Positions 21,081 to 31,386 of a stretch of 64,000 nt of DNA are shown here, in pieces. How positions within the stretch are numbered: position 1 is the first letter of the stretch; every line of letters begins with the position of its first letter. Origin of the DNA: Volutella citrinella (taxonomy: Eukaryota > Ascomycota > Sordariomycetes > Hypocreales > Nectriaceae); NCBI GenBank assembly GCA_034401135.1, contig JAWZSP010000005.1, positions 868,001 through 932,000 on the forward strand, written 5' to 3'. Position numbers and translations under genes: made by a program. The notes beneath the pieces were generated by a model. It was not told the origin of the DNA and made no database searches. It worked only from the letters and a program-made list of their open reading frames with translations.

Positions 21081-21662
21081 GATGTACTGACGACTTGGGG
21101 GGAGGCAAAGACATGAAAACTTTTAGCTTGAAATACTCCTGTAGCTGCCAACCCTGTTTGAAAGTCGAAAACCCAGGTCATTTGTAGGGCGGCATCTCAT
21201 TTACGCTCGGAACTCGTGCCAATGCCAGGTAGCTGTTGGTGTCGGGTTTGGTCACCATTTCCGAACATCGGCTTTGAACCGGGCTGGGGATCGGACCCAG
21301 AATCCCAAAGATTTTTCTTACTCAAAATGGTAATCCGGAAACGTAAATGACAAATTCTACTGAATTTATTGGTAATTTTTTTGTTGGACGGCATCATTAT
21401 CCGGAAGCCCGATTTCTCTGAGTGTCCTCCACCTCCATCATTTAATCCTAGCACAGAAGCCGTGCTGAACAAAAGTCGGAGGTTTGAACTTTGACAAGGG
21501 CTATCAGCCTAGAAATATACCTCAAGATTTGGGTAATACATCAAGACCTGCGGTGTTTGTTCCTATGCTATCATGGAGGTTAGGAGGGCAAAATATGGAG
21601 GCGATCAACGCGTTGCTCTTTCAAAACATGATTCGACCATCTATTTGGAATATTCTCATGCA
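21081..21662. other. Transporter promoter region
   Basis: Gene-free region between the MFS transporter start and the 3' end of the Zn2Cys6 regulator. It includes two TCCGGAA sites (about 21334-21341 and 21400-21406) that resemble the half-sites of the palindrome at 24254-24277. Confidence 0.5.
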
Positions 21663-23872
21663 TCATGATATAATCCTCCGTGTGGGCATGTCAAAATCCT
21701 CCAACGTCGACCACCAGTTCGGCCATATGCCCAGCAGTCTGCCAAGGCTGTCGTCAACGACTTCGATGCCAGAGACCTGCTCATCAGGTATAGGAGTCAT
21801 AGTCGACATGGGATGGGAGTGTACCGCCCCTTGTAAACTTGCGTACGTGTTTGCGGGCTCAGGCCCAGATGCACTCGTAGGTCGTGAGCGTCGTGCCTCG
21901 GCATCGTTGATCTGCTGCATTTGCTGATCCGATCGGTCAACGACGCGGAATTCGTGGATCGATTGATGCAGGGACTCGAAATCGAAACGCGTCTTCCTCT
22001 GGTACCGTTGGCTGTCGGAGGTGGCGCGTTCATAGAGTATCGATGTGTTCCGCAGGGTTTTGACCTGGGATGGAGTTAGCTAGAGACCATCGTTATGCCA
22101 GAAGCGAGTCAACTTACCCAGCCTTCGCCCAGCCCCCAGACGAGCTGATACTCCTTCAGATACTCAATGCCCCATTCGGCAAGCTCTCTGGCCTTTGGGC
22201 TTCGGCCAAGGTTCATGCGAGGAAAATAGGAGATGTAGAGATTCAAGAAGCAAGCAGTGAAGGCACAGAAACCGGTGAACGGGGTCGAAACGGACACGCC
22301 GCAGTCTTGTGCCTCGCGGAGCAGCAAGATGACATGTTCTCCAGACCCGAAGAGCTCGCGGCCACAGTCATCCCACCACCCTGGGGGAGCCTCTGCCTCT
22401 AGCAACGGCTGGTCGATCGGGCCTCTCGGCGTGGTCTCGACGGTCGGTAGGAATGGGAAGTACTCTCGATGGATCATCATTAGGCTAATCGAGTGGTTAG
22501 CACTCGCCAGATCGCGATGCAGGGCAGCCATACCTGATGTAGTAAAGCATGTTGAGATAGACGAAGGACTCTCCGTATCCCAAGCTCATGTGAGCAGCAA
22601 CGCTGTTCTCGGGGTAGTGCAGCATACGATGTTGCTCCTCCCGCCAGCGCTTCAACTGGCTGCGGCAACTGTCCCAGAGTGACCCAGGGACCCAGGGGCA
22701 GTTCTCTGGCCTGCACATGCCGGGTGCTCGGCGCCCGTCGTTGAAGACAAATGACATGACCTGCGAGTAGATGTCAAAGCCGCCCACCATGATCTCGAAG
22801 CTTTGCGAGGGGTCCAATGTGGAGGCCGTCAGTGGTCGCTCCACAGTCAGACTGGACCCAAAGGCGAACTCGACTGTGCTGGGAGGGCGAGCGACGCGCA
22901 GTTTCCTCATTTCTGCCATGGGAAGCATACGAGGGGTGTACAAGCCGGAATTGATGGTACAGTCCGTGATGAAACAGGCCCAGTACGTTCTCGCCTCCAC
23001 AGCAGCAGACAGGTCGTCGGCGTGTTCGTCCGGGGACGTGTCGAGTGGATAAGGAGCCACCCGCGAGCTATGCAACGACTGCATGATGCGAATGGCGATA
23101 CCTGAATGCATCCAGGCTTCATGGAAGTCCCGGGTGCCCCATTCAAACAGAGCCAAGATTAGGAGGGCCTGCACAACGAGGATGTTGGGAGGCTGGAGGA
23201 GGCAGCGGGAGAGGACATCCTTTGCGTACAGCGCATAAGAGCTCGCAGGTTTCAGCGTGCTCACCCAGGAGTCGGCTGAGGGCGACGAGTCAGTCAATGC
23301 CGATGCGATGGTCTTGACAACGGCAAGGAGGGCAGCTAGCAGTGCCTTGCCTTGTGTACTGCGGCTGTTCTGGTACTCGGTGGTGAAGACGGCGGCGTGC
23401 AGTATGCGAAGCTCGGGGACTCTGTGCGTAAAGACATTGAACGCCTTGAGGATGGTCCCCATGGGCAGAGACGACAGATGTTGGTCAACATCATCCTGGC
23501 TTTCCGTCGTCCCCCCGCTGCTATGGGTGACCGGGGTGGTCTCCGGCCTCGTCGTAGCAGTATGGCCAGCATCACCATCTTGCTGAGCAAGAGCCGGCGA
23601 CGTTGAGCTCACATTCGGCGACACATCAATCGCCGAAGCCCTCGGCACTTTTCGGCGGTCTCTTTTCCTGCCGTGGGTTTCGGGTCTACTGAGGCGACAG
23701 CCCTCAAATCCCGCTTTTTCGCATTTTCGACACGGGGCGGTACCGGAGTTGACGCACTTGATCTTGGATCTCCTGTTGCCGGTCAGTCCCCTCGGCTCTG
23801 AGACAGCGTTAAAAAAAAAGCAAAAAAGGCAAAACCTTACCTGCAGCGGTCGCATGATAGGCTGGTTCTCAT
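21663..23872 (-). CDS. Zn2Cys6 transcription factor, probable module regulator
   Basis: Four exons (23841-23872, 22534-23772, 22118-22484, 21663-22064) give 679 residues. The zinc cluster is split by intron 1 within the codon after Cys10; joining gives CDRCRRSKIKCVNSGTAPC with cysteines 7, 10, 17, 25, 28 and 36. The fungal-specific domain follows (NILVVQALLILALFEWGTRD, AWMHSGIAIRIMQSLHSSR, RTYWACFITDCTINSG). The last exon is Gln/Ser/Pro-rich and ends in a Trp-containing stretch (LLGIWPNWWSTLEDFDMP). The other introns have GTATGG/TAG and GTAAGT/CAG ends, all in phase. The protein should be nuclear. It is divergent from the aminotransferase over a 611-bp intergenic region and lies next to the transporter, so it probably controls both. 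Confidence 0.9.
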
Positions 23873-24483
23873 ATTCTTGCGCCCGTTTGTTGGTAACTGG
23901 GGTGGAAAAGATATTCCCGAGTGTGTGTCGGATCTGGGATGCGATGATCGGATTAGACCCTGAAAAAGCGGTGCCGCTGTAAATTCCTGACGCCCACTTG
24001 TGCTATAAGATGACTGGGCAGCGAGATCCGAATATGGGGCGAATCACATGATATGGATCCATGGATACCATTTGCGCCATTAGCCTGTGATGGGTTTTCA
24101 CTTTTGAGGCATGACGGCGTCTCCAGTGCCGCTCCACCAATTGAAGCAGCCGTTGCAGCATGGAGCTGCTGCACGCTTATCTTGACGGATTACAGCTACG
24201 ACATGCCAATTGGAGTGAGCTGTTGAATGCTATCAAGATACGTAACTCATTGGCACGGAAAATTTATGTTTTCCGTGTGGTGCTGTGGGTGGCAAGTTGC
24301 CTTCGTTGTACTTTAGTGGATTAGTCTCGGGTCTCGGAAATACAGCATCGGGTTTCGTGACATCAACGTTGACGATAAAAGCCCAGTTCTTTTACAAGTT
24401 GCTATGATAAGAGCAATTCCCGGTTTTCAAAACATTTCCCTTTGCCCATTTTTACAATACCATTTTACGACGCAGAGAGCGAC
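23873..24483. other. Divergent promoter, regulator and aminotransferase
   Basis: This 611-bp shared upstream region drives the Zn2Cys6 gene leftwards and the aminotransferase rightwards. It holds the perfect inverted repeat at 24254-24277. No gene lies inside. Confidence 0.65.
24254..24277. promoter_or_regulatory. Perfect 9-bp inverted repeat, CGG-N14-CCG
   Basis: The arms are CACGGAAAA and TTTTCCGTG around the spacer TTTATG. Inside them CGG and CCG triplets face each other with 14 bases between. Inverted CGG triplets at fixed spacing are the known binding pattern of dimeric Zn2Cys6 proteins. The site lies 207 bp upstream of the aminotransferase ATG and 382 bp from that of the Zn2Cys6 gene. 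Binding is inferred. Confidence 0.55.
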
Positions 24484-25887
24484 ATGGCACCTACTAGACA
24501 AGACGACCACGCCCCCCCATCAAAAGCCAATGTAGGCCCAGGGCGCCGATTGATGCACCGATCCCTTGCTGAGCAGCCTCACATGGTAGTATCGGCAAGT
24601 GGAATCAACCTCCGTCTATCAGATGGACGTACGATTATCGACGGCTGTGGTGGTGCAGCAGTTGCCCTCATCGGCCACGGCAACGAAGAGGTCAACCAAG
24701 CCATGCTGAACCAGGCGCGGCAGGTCAGCTACGTCCATACCCAGGCATACACAACCGCTGCAGCAGAGGAATTGGCAGAGATTCTTCTAGATGGCAATCC
24801 TCACGGTCTTGAAAAGGCCTTCTTCGTCGGCAGCGGCAGCGAGGCAGTTGAGTCCGCGATCAAGCTGGCAAGGCAGTACGCGTACGAGAAGGGGGAGACG
24901 GAGAGACTTCACATCGTCTCTAGGCGACAATGCTATCACGGAAACAGCATGGCATCCATGTCCGTATCGACAGTCAAGGCTCGCAAGGTGCCGTACCATG
25001 GATTTGCATACCCTCATGTATCCCACGTCTCCCCCGCCTACGCGTATCAGTACCAGCACGCAACAGAGACGCAAGCTGGGTTAACGGCAAGGCTGCTTGC
25101 TGAGCTGGAGGACGAGTTTATGCGGATCGGTCCCGATAGAGTCGTTGCTTTCATCGCTGAAACAGTCGTGGGTGCAACGGCTGGGTGCGTCGCCGCTCCC
25201 AAGGGCTATTTCAAGGGTGTCCGACGACTTTGCGATAAATACGACATCGCATTGATCCTCGACGAGGTTATGTGCGGAGTTGGTCGCACAGGCACATTCT
25301 TCGCGTTTGAGCAGGAGGGTATCGTTCCCGACATCATGACAGTTGCAAAGGGCCTCGGCGGAGGATATGCGCCCATCGCCGGCGTCCTGATCCACAAGAA
25401 AGTAGTCGATGTGCTACGCGGCGGTTCACGGGCATTCAATCACGGACACACCTACCAGGCCCATCCAATTTCATGTGCCGCAGCGTTGGCGGTGCAAACG
25501 ATTGTCAGGCGAGAGAACCTAGTGGAGAGATGTGCCAAGATGGGATCCCTGCTCGAGGGTATGCTGCGAGCTGAGCTTGCTTCATGCATGTCAGTAGGCG
25601 ACATCAGAGGCAGAGGGCTCTTCTGGGGTGTCGAGTTCGTAAGGGACCGGGCCACCAAGGAGCCTTTCAGCCCAGAGCTGGGCTTTGGGCCCAAAGTCCA
25701 ACAGCTCGCCTTCCAGAAGGGAGTGGCGTTGTATCCCGGAGCGGGCACTATTGATGGCGTGCGGGGCGATCATGTCTTGATAGCTCCTCCGTTCAACGTG
25801 ACAGAGGATCAGCTAGGCAGCATTTGCAGGGCACTTGGAGAGGCTGTGCAAGAGATTGAGGCAGTGTTGATGAAGTTAGATGAATAA
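24484..25887 (+). CDS. Class III PLP-dependent aminotransferase
   Basis: A single exon encodes 467 residues. The fold-type I class III signature is clear: FFVGSGSEAVESAIKLARQY (phosphate-cup region), CYHGNSMASMS, ALILDEVMCGVGRTGTFFAF (Asp260 contacts the pyridine nitrogen) and the catalytic lysine in MTVAKGLGGGYAPIAGVLI (Lys289). The C-terminal domain contains RGRGLFWGVEFV and ends in HVLIAPPFNVTEDQLGSI. The overall pattern is that of the omega-amino acid/adenosylmethionine-8-amino-7-oxononanoate-like subgroup. The length is normal. The start is the ATG giving MAPTRQDDHA. No targeting signal is evident, so a cytosolic enzyme is likely. Amino donor and acceptor cannot be read from sequence. 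The neighbouring transporter and regulator suggest a role in handling an imported amino or keto acid. Confidence 0.9.
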   Translation: MAPTRQDDHAPPSKANVGPGRRLMHRSLAEQPHMVVSASGINLRLSDGRTIIDGCGGAAVALIGHGNEEVNQAMLNQARQVSYVHTQAYTTAAAEELAEILLDGNPHGLEKAFFVGSGSEAVESAIKLARQYAYEKGETERLHIVSRRQCYHGNSMASMSVSTVKARKVPYHGFAYPHVSHVSPAYAYQYQHATETQAGLTARLLAELEDEFMRIGPDRVVAFIAETVVGATAGCVAAPKGYFKGVRRLCDKYDIALILDEVMCGVGRTGTFFAFEQEGIVPDIMTVAKGLGGGYAPIAGVLIHKKVVDVLRGGSRAFNHGHTYQAHPISCAAALAVQTIVRRENLVERCAKMGSLLEGMLRAELASCMSVGDIRGRGLFWGVEFVRDRATKEPFSPELGFGPKVQQLAFQKGVALYPGAGTIDGVRGDHVLIAPPFNVTEDQLGSICRALGEAVQEIEAVLMKLDE

Positions 25888-26289
25888 GGCAACAAAAATA
25901 TGTTGAATCTCAGGAGTAGACTAGACGGAGCTCAGGGAGTCAAGCAGACGTAAACCAAATAGACAATAACATAGCCTGAGCCCGCTCTACGCATTTTATG
26001 ACGGCTGGGGATAATCTACAGCTTTTTCTACTTTGGACCCGAAATTCGCTTCTTGTTCTTCCATTTAGCGCTGATCGCCAGAGCTGAGCTGAAGATGCAT
26101 GGAGGCTTGCTGGTAGCGGCTGTATACCCCTGCTAATTGGCCTGACATGCAGCAAGTACAGTGCCAAGAACGCCTCTCATCTCCCACATTTATTCTGCGG
26201 AGTAATTTAAGGCGGTGTTGAGGCAGCAAAGTTCAAATACCAGGCCTCGCCGACTGTTCAACTTCAAGTACAGCATAATCTTCAGCAAC
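25888..26289. other. Intergenic, no gene
   Basis: Downstream flank of the aminotransferase and upstream flank of the broken HET gene. Nothing else is visible. Confidence 0.5.
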
Positions 26290-28090
26290 ATGCGTCTGCT
26301 CAACGCCAAAACCCTCGCCTTCAAATCCTTCACGGGCCAGAAGATCCCAAAGTATGCAATCCTTTCACATACTTGGAGGGAGGAGGAAATCGTGTATTCG
26401 GACATGATTGCAGACCCCGAGGGCTGCAAGAAGAGGCCCGAGTTCCAAAAGATCATCCAGACTGCGGCCCAAACCATTCAAGACGGACTCGAGTATTTCT
26501 GGATCGACACGTGCTGCATCGACAAGTCGAGCAGCGCCGAGCTCTCAGAAGCCATTAACTCCATGTTCAAGTAGTACAAGAAGGCCGAGGTGGCATATGC
26601 GCACCTAGCAGATGTCACGGAGGTTCGCCCGGCGGGATGGGTTGACGACGGTCTTGGTGATTGCGCCTGGACGAAGGAGTTTTCGCAATGTCGCTGGTTC
26701 ACCCGAGGATGGACGCTACAGGAGCTGCTCGCGCCGCGGCACCTTGTTTTCTACACAGGGGACTGGCGCAGGATCGGAACCAAGAGAGATCTTTGCCAAA
26801 CCATTGCTAGGCACACGGGGATCCCGTCGCTCATCCTCCTCAGTGGGGACTTCCGGGGCACTCTCATCGGGGAACGGATGAGCTGGGCCGCCAAGCGAGA
26901 GACGTCTCGAGAGGAAGACGTCGCATACAGTCTCTTGGGGCTATTCGACGTCCATATGCCTTTGCTCTACGGGGAGGGAGAACGAGCGTTTCTCCGACTG
27001 CAGCACGAACTGATCAAATACAGCAACGACAGGAGCATCTTTTGCTGGAACACTGCCACTGAATGCCGCACCAGCTTCCGTAGCCTGTTTGCAACTTCGC
27101 CCGCCGAGTTTGCAGACTTCCTGAGCCATCGCATCGATCCGCTCCACACGAACCCCGACCAATTCGAGCTGACGCAGAGGGGTCTGGAGATCAAGGTTGC
27201 GCTGCTCGACTGGCCGATGGATCCGCAAGAGTACCTCGCCGTCATCATCGAGAGCGGGCAGCGGTTCACTACGTTGCATGTCAAGAATCTCTACGAGGAC
27301 CTCTTTGCCCGCATAGACTCGAATGAGATCCCACAGATAGCGAACCCAGACTACGATCCATTCGCTGGGAAGCAGACTAAGCAGATGGACAAGGCCACCA
27401 TCATCTTTCCGCATTCATTCGATGACATTCGGCAGGTGCTCATTCTGGGCTTGCGGACGACGGGATTGTATGTAGAGTACTATCCCACAGATCTTCGGAT
27501 TGTGGACGCCTTTCCTCCCAGCCTTTGGGATGAAGCGACACAGGTTATGAAATTCGACTGGGATGTAATTGGGGATGGGGATGATGTGAGGATCAGATTT
27601 GAGTCACTAACTGATCCAGACTTTTCCATGGACCTGAAGCTTCCCGACATGATGAAATACACACATGGGTTCAAGTTTCAGGAGGTCAACGATGCACTGA
27701 GCTATGTCATCAAGCTCAGCTCAGGGTACATCGAAGGTGCAAGACATCTCTTTCTCAAGATACAGTATTGGTGCCAAGTTGGAGAACGTGAGTTGAATCC
27801 TTTGCCAACGACGTGAACACTGCTAATGCCATCCAGGAGACTGGATGATGTCCACGGAGAGGCACCCACTACCGGGGCACGGTATCCATTACCGAAACCC
27901 AACAAAAGAGGACTATGAGCAATGGAGGCCCAGTGACGGGAAGCGGTCCACGGGGAAGAAGATGCCAGCGTTGGACGGGCTTCACATCGGCGAGGCGGAA
28001 GAGGTGGAGGAAGCAGGCGAAGAGAAGAACGTTCGCAAAGACCAAGGGGCCGAGGGCAACGGAGCGATGCCGACTCCAGCACTGGCGTAA
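26290..28090 (+). pseudogene. HET-domain gene with one in-frame stop
   Basis: From the ATG at 26290 the frame encodes a typical heterokaryon-incompatibility protein: MRLLNAKTL, KYAILSHTWREEEIVYSD, DGLEYFWIDTCCIDKSSSAE. A TAG at 26572-26574 then stops it after SMFK. The same frame continues at once with YKKAEVAYAHLADV and runs 400 codons further (SRGWTLQELLAP-type text RGWTLQELLAPRHLVFY, then AYSLLGLFDVHMPLLYGEGE). An intron at 27788-27836 (GTGAGT, CTAAT, CAG) joins a last exon ending at 28090. Family members have Trp at the stop position, so TGG to TAG is the simplest change. Everything else is intact, which points to a recent loss, a strain-specific null allele or a base error. HET proteins trigger cell death after fusion with unlike strains. 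Confidence 0.85.
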
Positions 28091-30411
28091 TGTTGGGCTC
28101 AAATGGTACGATTCATGGTTGGGCCAGAAAGCTAGTGACCTTATCAAATCCCGCATCAAAATGCATCGTTGCTCCCAGTAGCTGCCAATAATAGCAGAGA
28201 TGCACATGCCGTAGCTCAGTGTCCAAATTAGGGAATCATGATGGCGCCGGCCCGACTAGCATGGCATCCCGTGCCTGAGGCCCCTGGCGGCCCGAAACTC
28301 TAATGCTGACCCGCTGGGTAAGGCGAGTATGAGCTTGTTGGAGCCCAAAGACTCTGGACGAGGTGAGGGCGGCAAACACGACGATGGCATTGGCGGCAAT
28401 CATATCATATATCATGGCCTGGGTGATATACACGCAAAAAGGAGGCCTCCCAGCAGAGCGTCGACGCAGGTACTGCCCGAGGAGATGCCACGGGGATCAG
28501 GCAGCAACTGGAGGATCGACTCACGAGTGGGCAAGGAAGTCGAACAAGATGGCAGCAATCAAAGAAGCCGTTGCAGGTGGTCGGTGGCCATGATTGGCGC
28601 CTCAAGGCGAGAACGAGTGTGGCGCGCGGGGGTCACATGCAACCGATGAGTCGAGCCGCAAGACGTGGCCGATCCCAACTTTGGAAGCGCAGGGAAGCGC
28701 AAGGAACACGTGAGAAGACGGGAGGCTGCGGAGAATGGGAAGAGTTGGTTGAACGAGATGTCAAGAGCATCAGGTGCGACGACAGATGTTGGTGCCTGAC
28801 TGTTGAGGACCATGGGCGAATCGGCGTGCATCGGGTTGGATCCGCGTGAGGCTGTGGCTGGAGTTTCGACCCAAAGATTCACGGTCAGGGCCGGGCGGGC
28901 CTCAAGAGACTCACTGAGATGTGAGCATCAGGCCGTTACGGGTGGTCACGGGACCGCGCGTGCTGAGACGAGGCGAGTAGGAGGTGAGCAAGGAGACGGG
29001 GTGCATGCGACGCGCAGCAAAGACGCTGCACGCGGCATCGCAGAGGCTCGCCAGCTGTAGTCGTACCCAACCCAAGGTGAAGGAGAGGACGAATGAGACG
29101 GCGCGGGGGAGCCCCAGAGCGGGTGGCACACCTCTGCACTTAGCGCAACTCTGAATGGGACTACGGAGCATAGGGCAGGCAGTTGAGATGAGCGGGTGGG
29201 TGGGAATGAGACTAACGAGTGTGTGGTGTCTCAGCATCTTCCGAGTCTTGGCCTGCCTTATCCCCACGTCGGTCCCAATGGCACGGGTCAATCGCAACGC
29301 AGTGGCGCCTAGAGAATACTGGGGGGCATGCATCAACTGTGGCATTGATGGCCGGCGCCTCGGCCGCATGATTGGGCGGCAGTTGAGAGGCGACGCCTGG
29401 CAATTGGCGGACCATACAGCGGCCAAGGCAAGCGGATGAGTGACGTGGGCATCGCCATCACTGCCGCACGCCGACCAGCCACCCATGTTTCGTCGCCCTC
29501 TCTCTCCCCCCCTTGGGAATCCTTGGGCTGCCTGCGACGGCCGTGATGCCCCAGCCCGAGACAATGGGCAGCAGCCCAACACAACAGCTCGCGCGCAGGC
29601 ATCATCTTGGGGCAACGCTATAAAGCCGGTGGCTGCTGCGGCGCAACGAGCAATTCCCCAATCCATCATAGTCCCAGACAAAAGACTACAGAGCGTGCAT
29701 TGTTGTTCGCTCTCCCCTGTACAGTACTGTACCACCACCTACCTCTGCGTGCGTACATGCATGGATGACTAGCCGGGTCTTGCATCGCTGATTGGCAACG
29801 AACCCGCCTGTACAAAAATATATAACCACCAACACTGCCCCGCACGCCCGCTCACGCTCCCCTCTTCTCTTCCCTCCCCACACACAACCAGAAAGGGTCG
29901 CAAAGCTCTCCCAGAGGATCTTGTCTTTCGCCAAGAGGCATTTTCCTTCCGCCCGGACCCCCAGTCAATCTTTTGTGCGTCGTTCTCTCTTTTCTTCCCG
30001 CCATCCCCCTCTCCTTTCGAGTCCTCCGGTCGCTCTTTTCGTCCCTCGCTAGTCAACTGCGCGTCGAAAACGCCAAAAGAGTGTGGAGCGAGGATTCAAT
30101 CTTTCAACACGCCGACCGATCGAAGACGACGGAGCTTCGCCCGAGACGAGACAGCCCCCGATACAGGAGTCGAGACGGCAAACTTACACCCCGGAGCCGC
30201 CGCAGTTGCCTGGATCTCTGCGTGCTTTCTGCCTGCTCCGCGACCACCATCTCCTCCACACCACCACACTCGTCGTCGCCGCCGTCTTAGTCGTCGCCGT
30301 CGCTACCTCTTCCCCGCTCGCCATCCCGTACGAGTTCCCTCCTTACGCCCCTCGACTCGAGCTTCAGCTTCCTCCTCCGTGGCCGCCAGCCTCAAGGCAA
30401 CCAACGCCGCC
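28091..30411. other. Long upstream region of BTB gene
   Basis: About 2.3 kb without a credible protein gene; open frames on either strand are compositionally implausible. The right-hand 600 bp is CT-rich and looks like a long 5' leader of the BTB gene, following a TATA element at 29817-29826. A perfect 14-bp palindrome lies at 29719-29732. Confidence 0.5.
29817..29826 (+). promoter_or_regulatory. Probable TATA box of BTB gene
   Basis: AATATATAAC precedes a long pyrimidine-rich stretch (29860-30060) typical of fungal transcription starts. The ATG at 30412 is about 585 bp downstream, implying a long leader or a leader intron. Confidence 0.4.
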
Positions 30412-31386
30412 ATGTTCAAGCGTTCGTTCCGGTCCCAGGACCACCAGACCAGCGCCCGCGTGGCCAAGGCCTCCAAGCTCAAGAAGTCGGGCTCCGTGCG
30501 GGATCCCAGCAAGATGTCGAAACTGCAAAGATCGCTCACCGAGCAGGACGGCGGCCTAAATCGCCACCAGGCCGTTGGGCAGCAGCAGCAGCACCACCAC
30601 AATCAACACCAACAGCAGCCCAACCCTGCCTCAACAGCCGCCGCCGCAGCCGCCGCCACCCCGTCGCCCATCATCACGCTGAGCGTCGGAAGCGACGGCC
30701 GCCTCTTTGCAGCGCACGAGGACGTGCTGCGCCAGGCCCCTTACTTCGAGGCCGCCTGCCGCGGCGCCTTCTTCGATGCGCAGAGTCGGAGGATCTCCCT
30801 CCCGAACGAGGACCCCGAGGTCTTCTCCGCCATCCTCGAGTACCTCTACAAGGGCGACTACTACCCCCGGCTGCTACACAACAAGCACCGCAACTCTTGG
30901 GAGCTCGAGGACCAGGCGCAGCAGTCTCGCACCCCCCGGCCCTCGCCCAACCCAAACACCTACCCGGAAAACGGAGGTGGCCGCGCAGACGCCTCGCCGT
31001 CCGACGCCACCGTCTACCTCGCCAGTGTGGGCGCCGTCGTGCTCCGCGACACAGTCATCTACTGCGCCGCTGACCGCTACGGCCTGGAGGAGCTCAAGCG
31101 CCTGGCCCTTCGCAAGCAGGGCCTGCAGGCCGGCATCGACGTTGCCACCATCCTGCGCTCCGCCCAGTACGCCTACGCCCACACCCCGGACTCGGACAGC
31201 CGCCTGCGCGCTCACTACCTCGCCCTCATCATCCGCTGCCGCAAGACGTTCAAGCGGAGCGGGACCATGCAGGCTGAGATGGAGGCCGGGGGCAGCAAGC
31301 TGTTCTTCGACCTGTTCGTCGCCATGTGCAACCACCTCGACGACGTCATCGACGTCTCCAACGCTCGCACCCCGAAGACGGTGTGA
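30412..31386 (+). CDS. BTB/POZ domain protein
   Basis: A single exon encodes 324 residues starting MFKRSFRSQDHQTS. The first 85 residues are basic and low complexity, with Gln/His runs (about 57-69) and an Ala run (about 76-82). The BTB domain starts at about residue 87: ITLSVGSDGRLFAAHEDVLR, then APYFEAACRGAFFDAQSRR and FSAILEYLYKGDYYP. A Pro/Ser/Asn-rich insert of about 50 residues (152-203) interrupts it before the helical end VIYCAADRYGLEELKRLALR. The C-terminal part (FDLFVAMCNHLDDVIDVSNA) is helical. Such proteins dimerise or bind Cul3 or transcriptional partners. The start codon has a good context (GCCATGTT). The insert and repeats are unusual but in frame. Confidence 0.85.
   Translation: MFKRSFRSQDHQTSARVAKASKLKKSGSVRDPSKMSKLQRSLTEQDGGLNRHQAVGQQQQHHHNQHQQQPNPASTAAAAAAATPSPIITLSVGSDGRLFAAHEDVLRQAPYFEAACRGAFFDAQSRRISLPNEDPEVFSAILEYLYKGDYYPRLLHNKHRNSWELEDQAQQSRTPRPSPNPNTYPENGGGRADASPSDATVYLASVGAVVLRDTVIYCAADRYGLEELKRLALRKQGLQAGIDVATILRSAQYAYAHTPDSDSRLRAHYLALIIRCRKTFKRSGTMQAEMEAGGSKLFFDLFVAMCNHLDDVIDVSNARTPKTV

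Noticed and set aside
28205..28260. TAGCTCAGT string resembling a tRNA A box
   Set aside because: No B box follows within 30-60 bases and no acceptor stem can be drawn.
28911..29738. Minus-strand frame of 275 codons
   Set aside because: Cys/Arg/Pro-rich composition without family motif, opposite the BTB upstream region; looks like a GC-rich chance frame.
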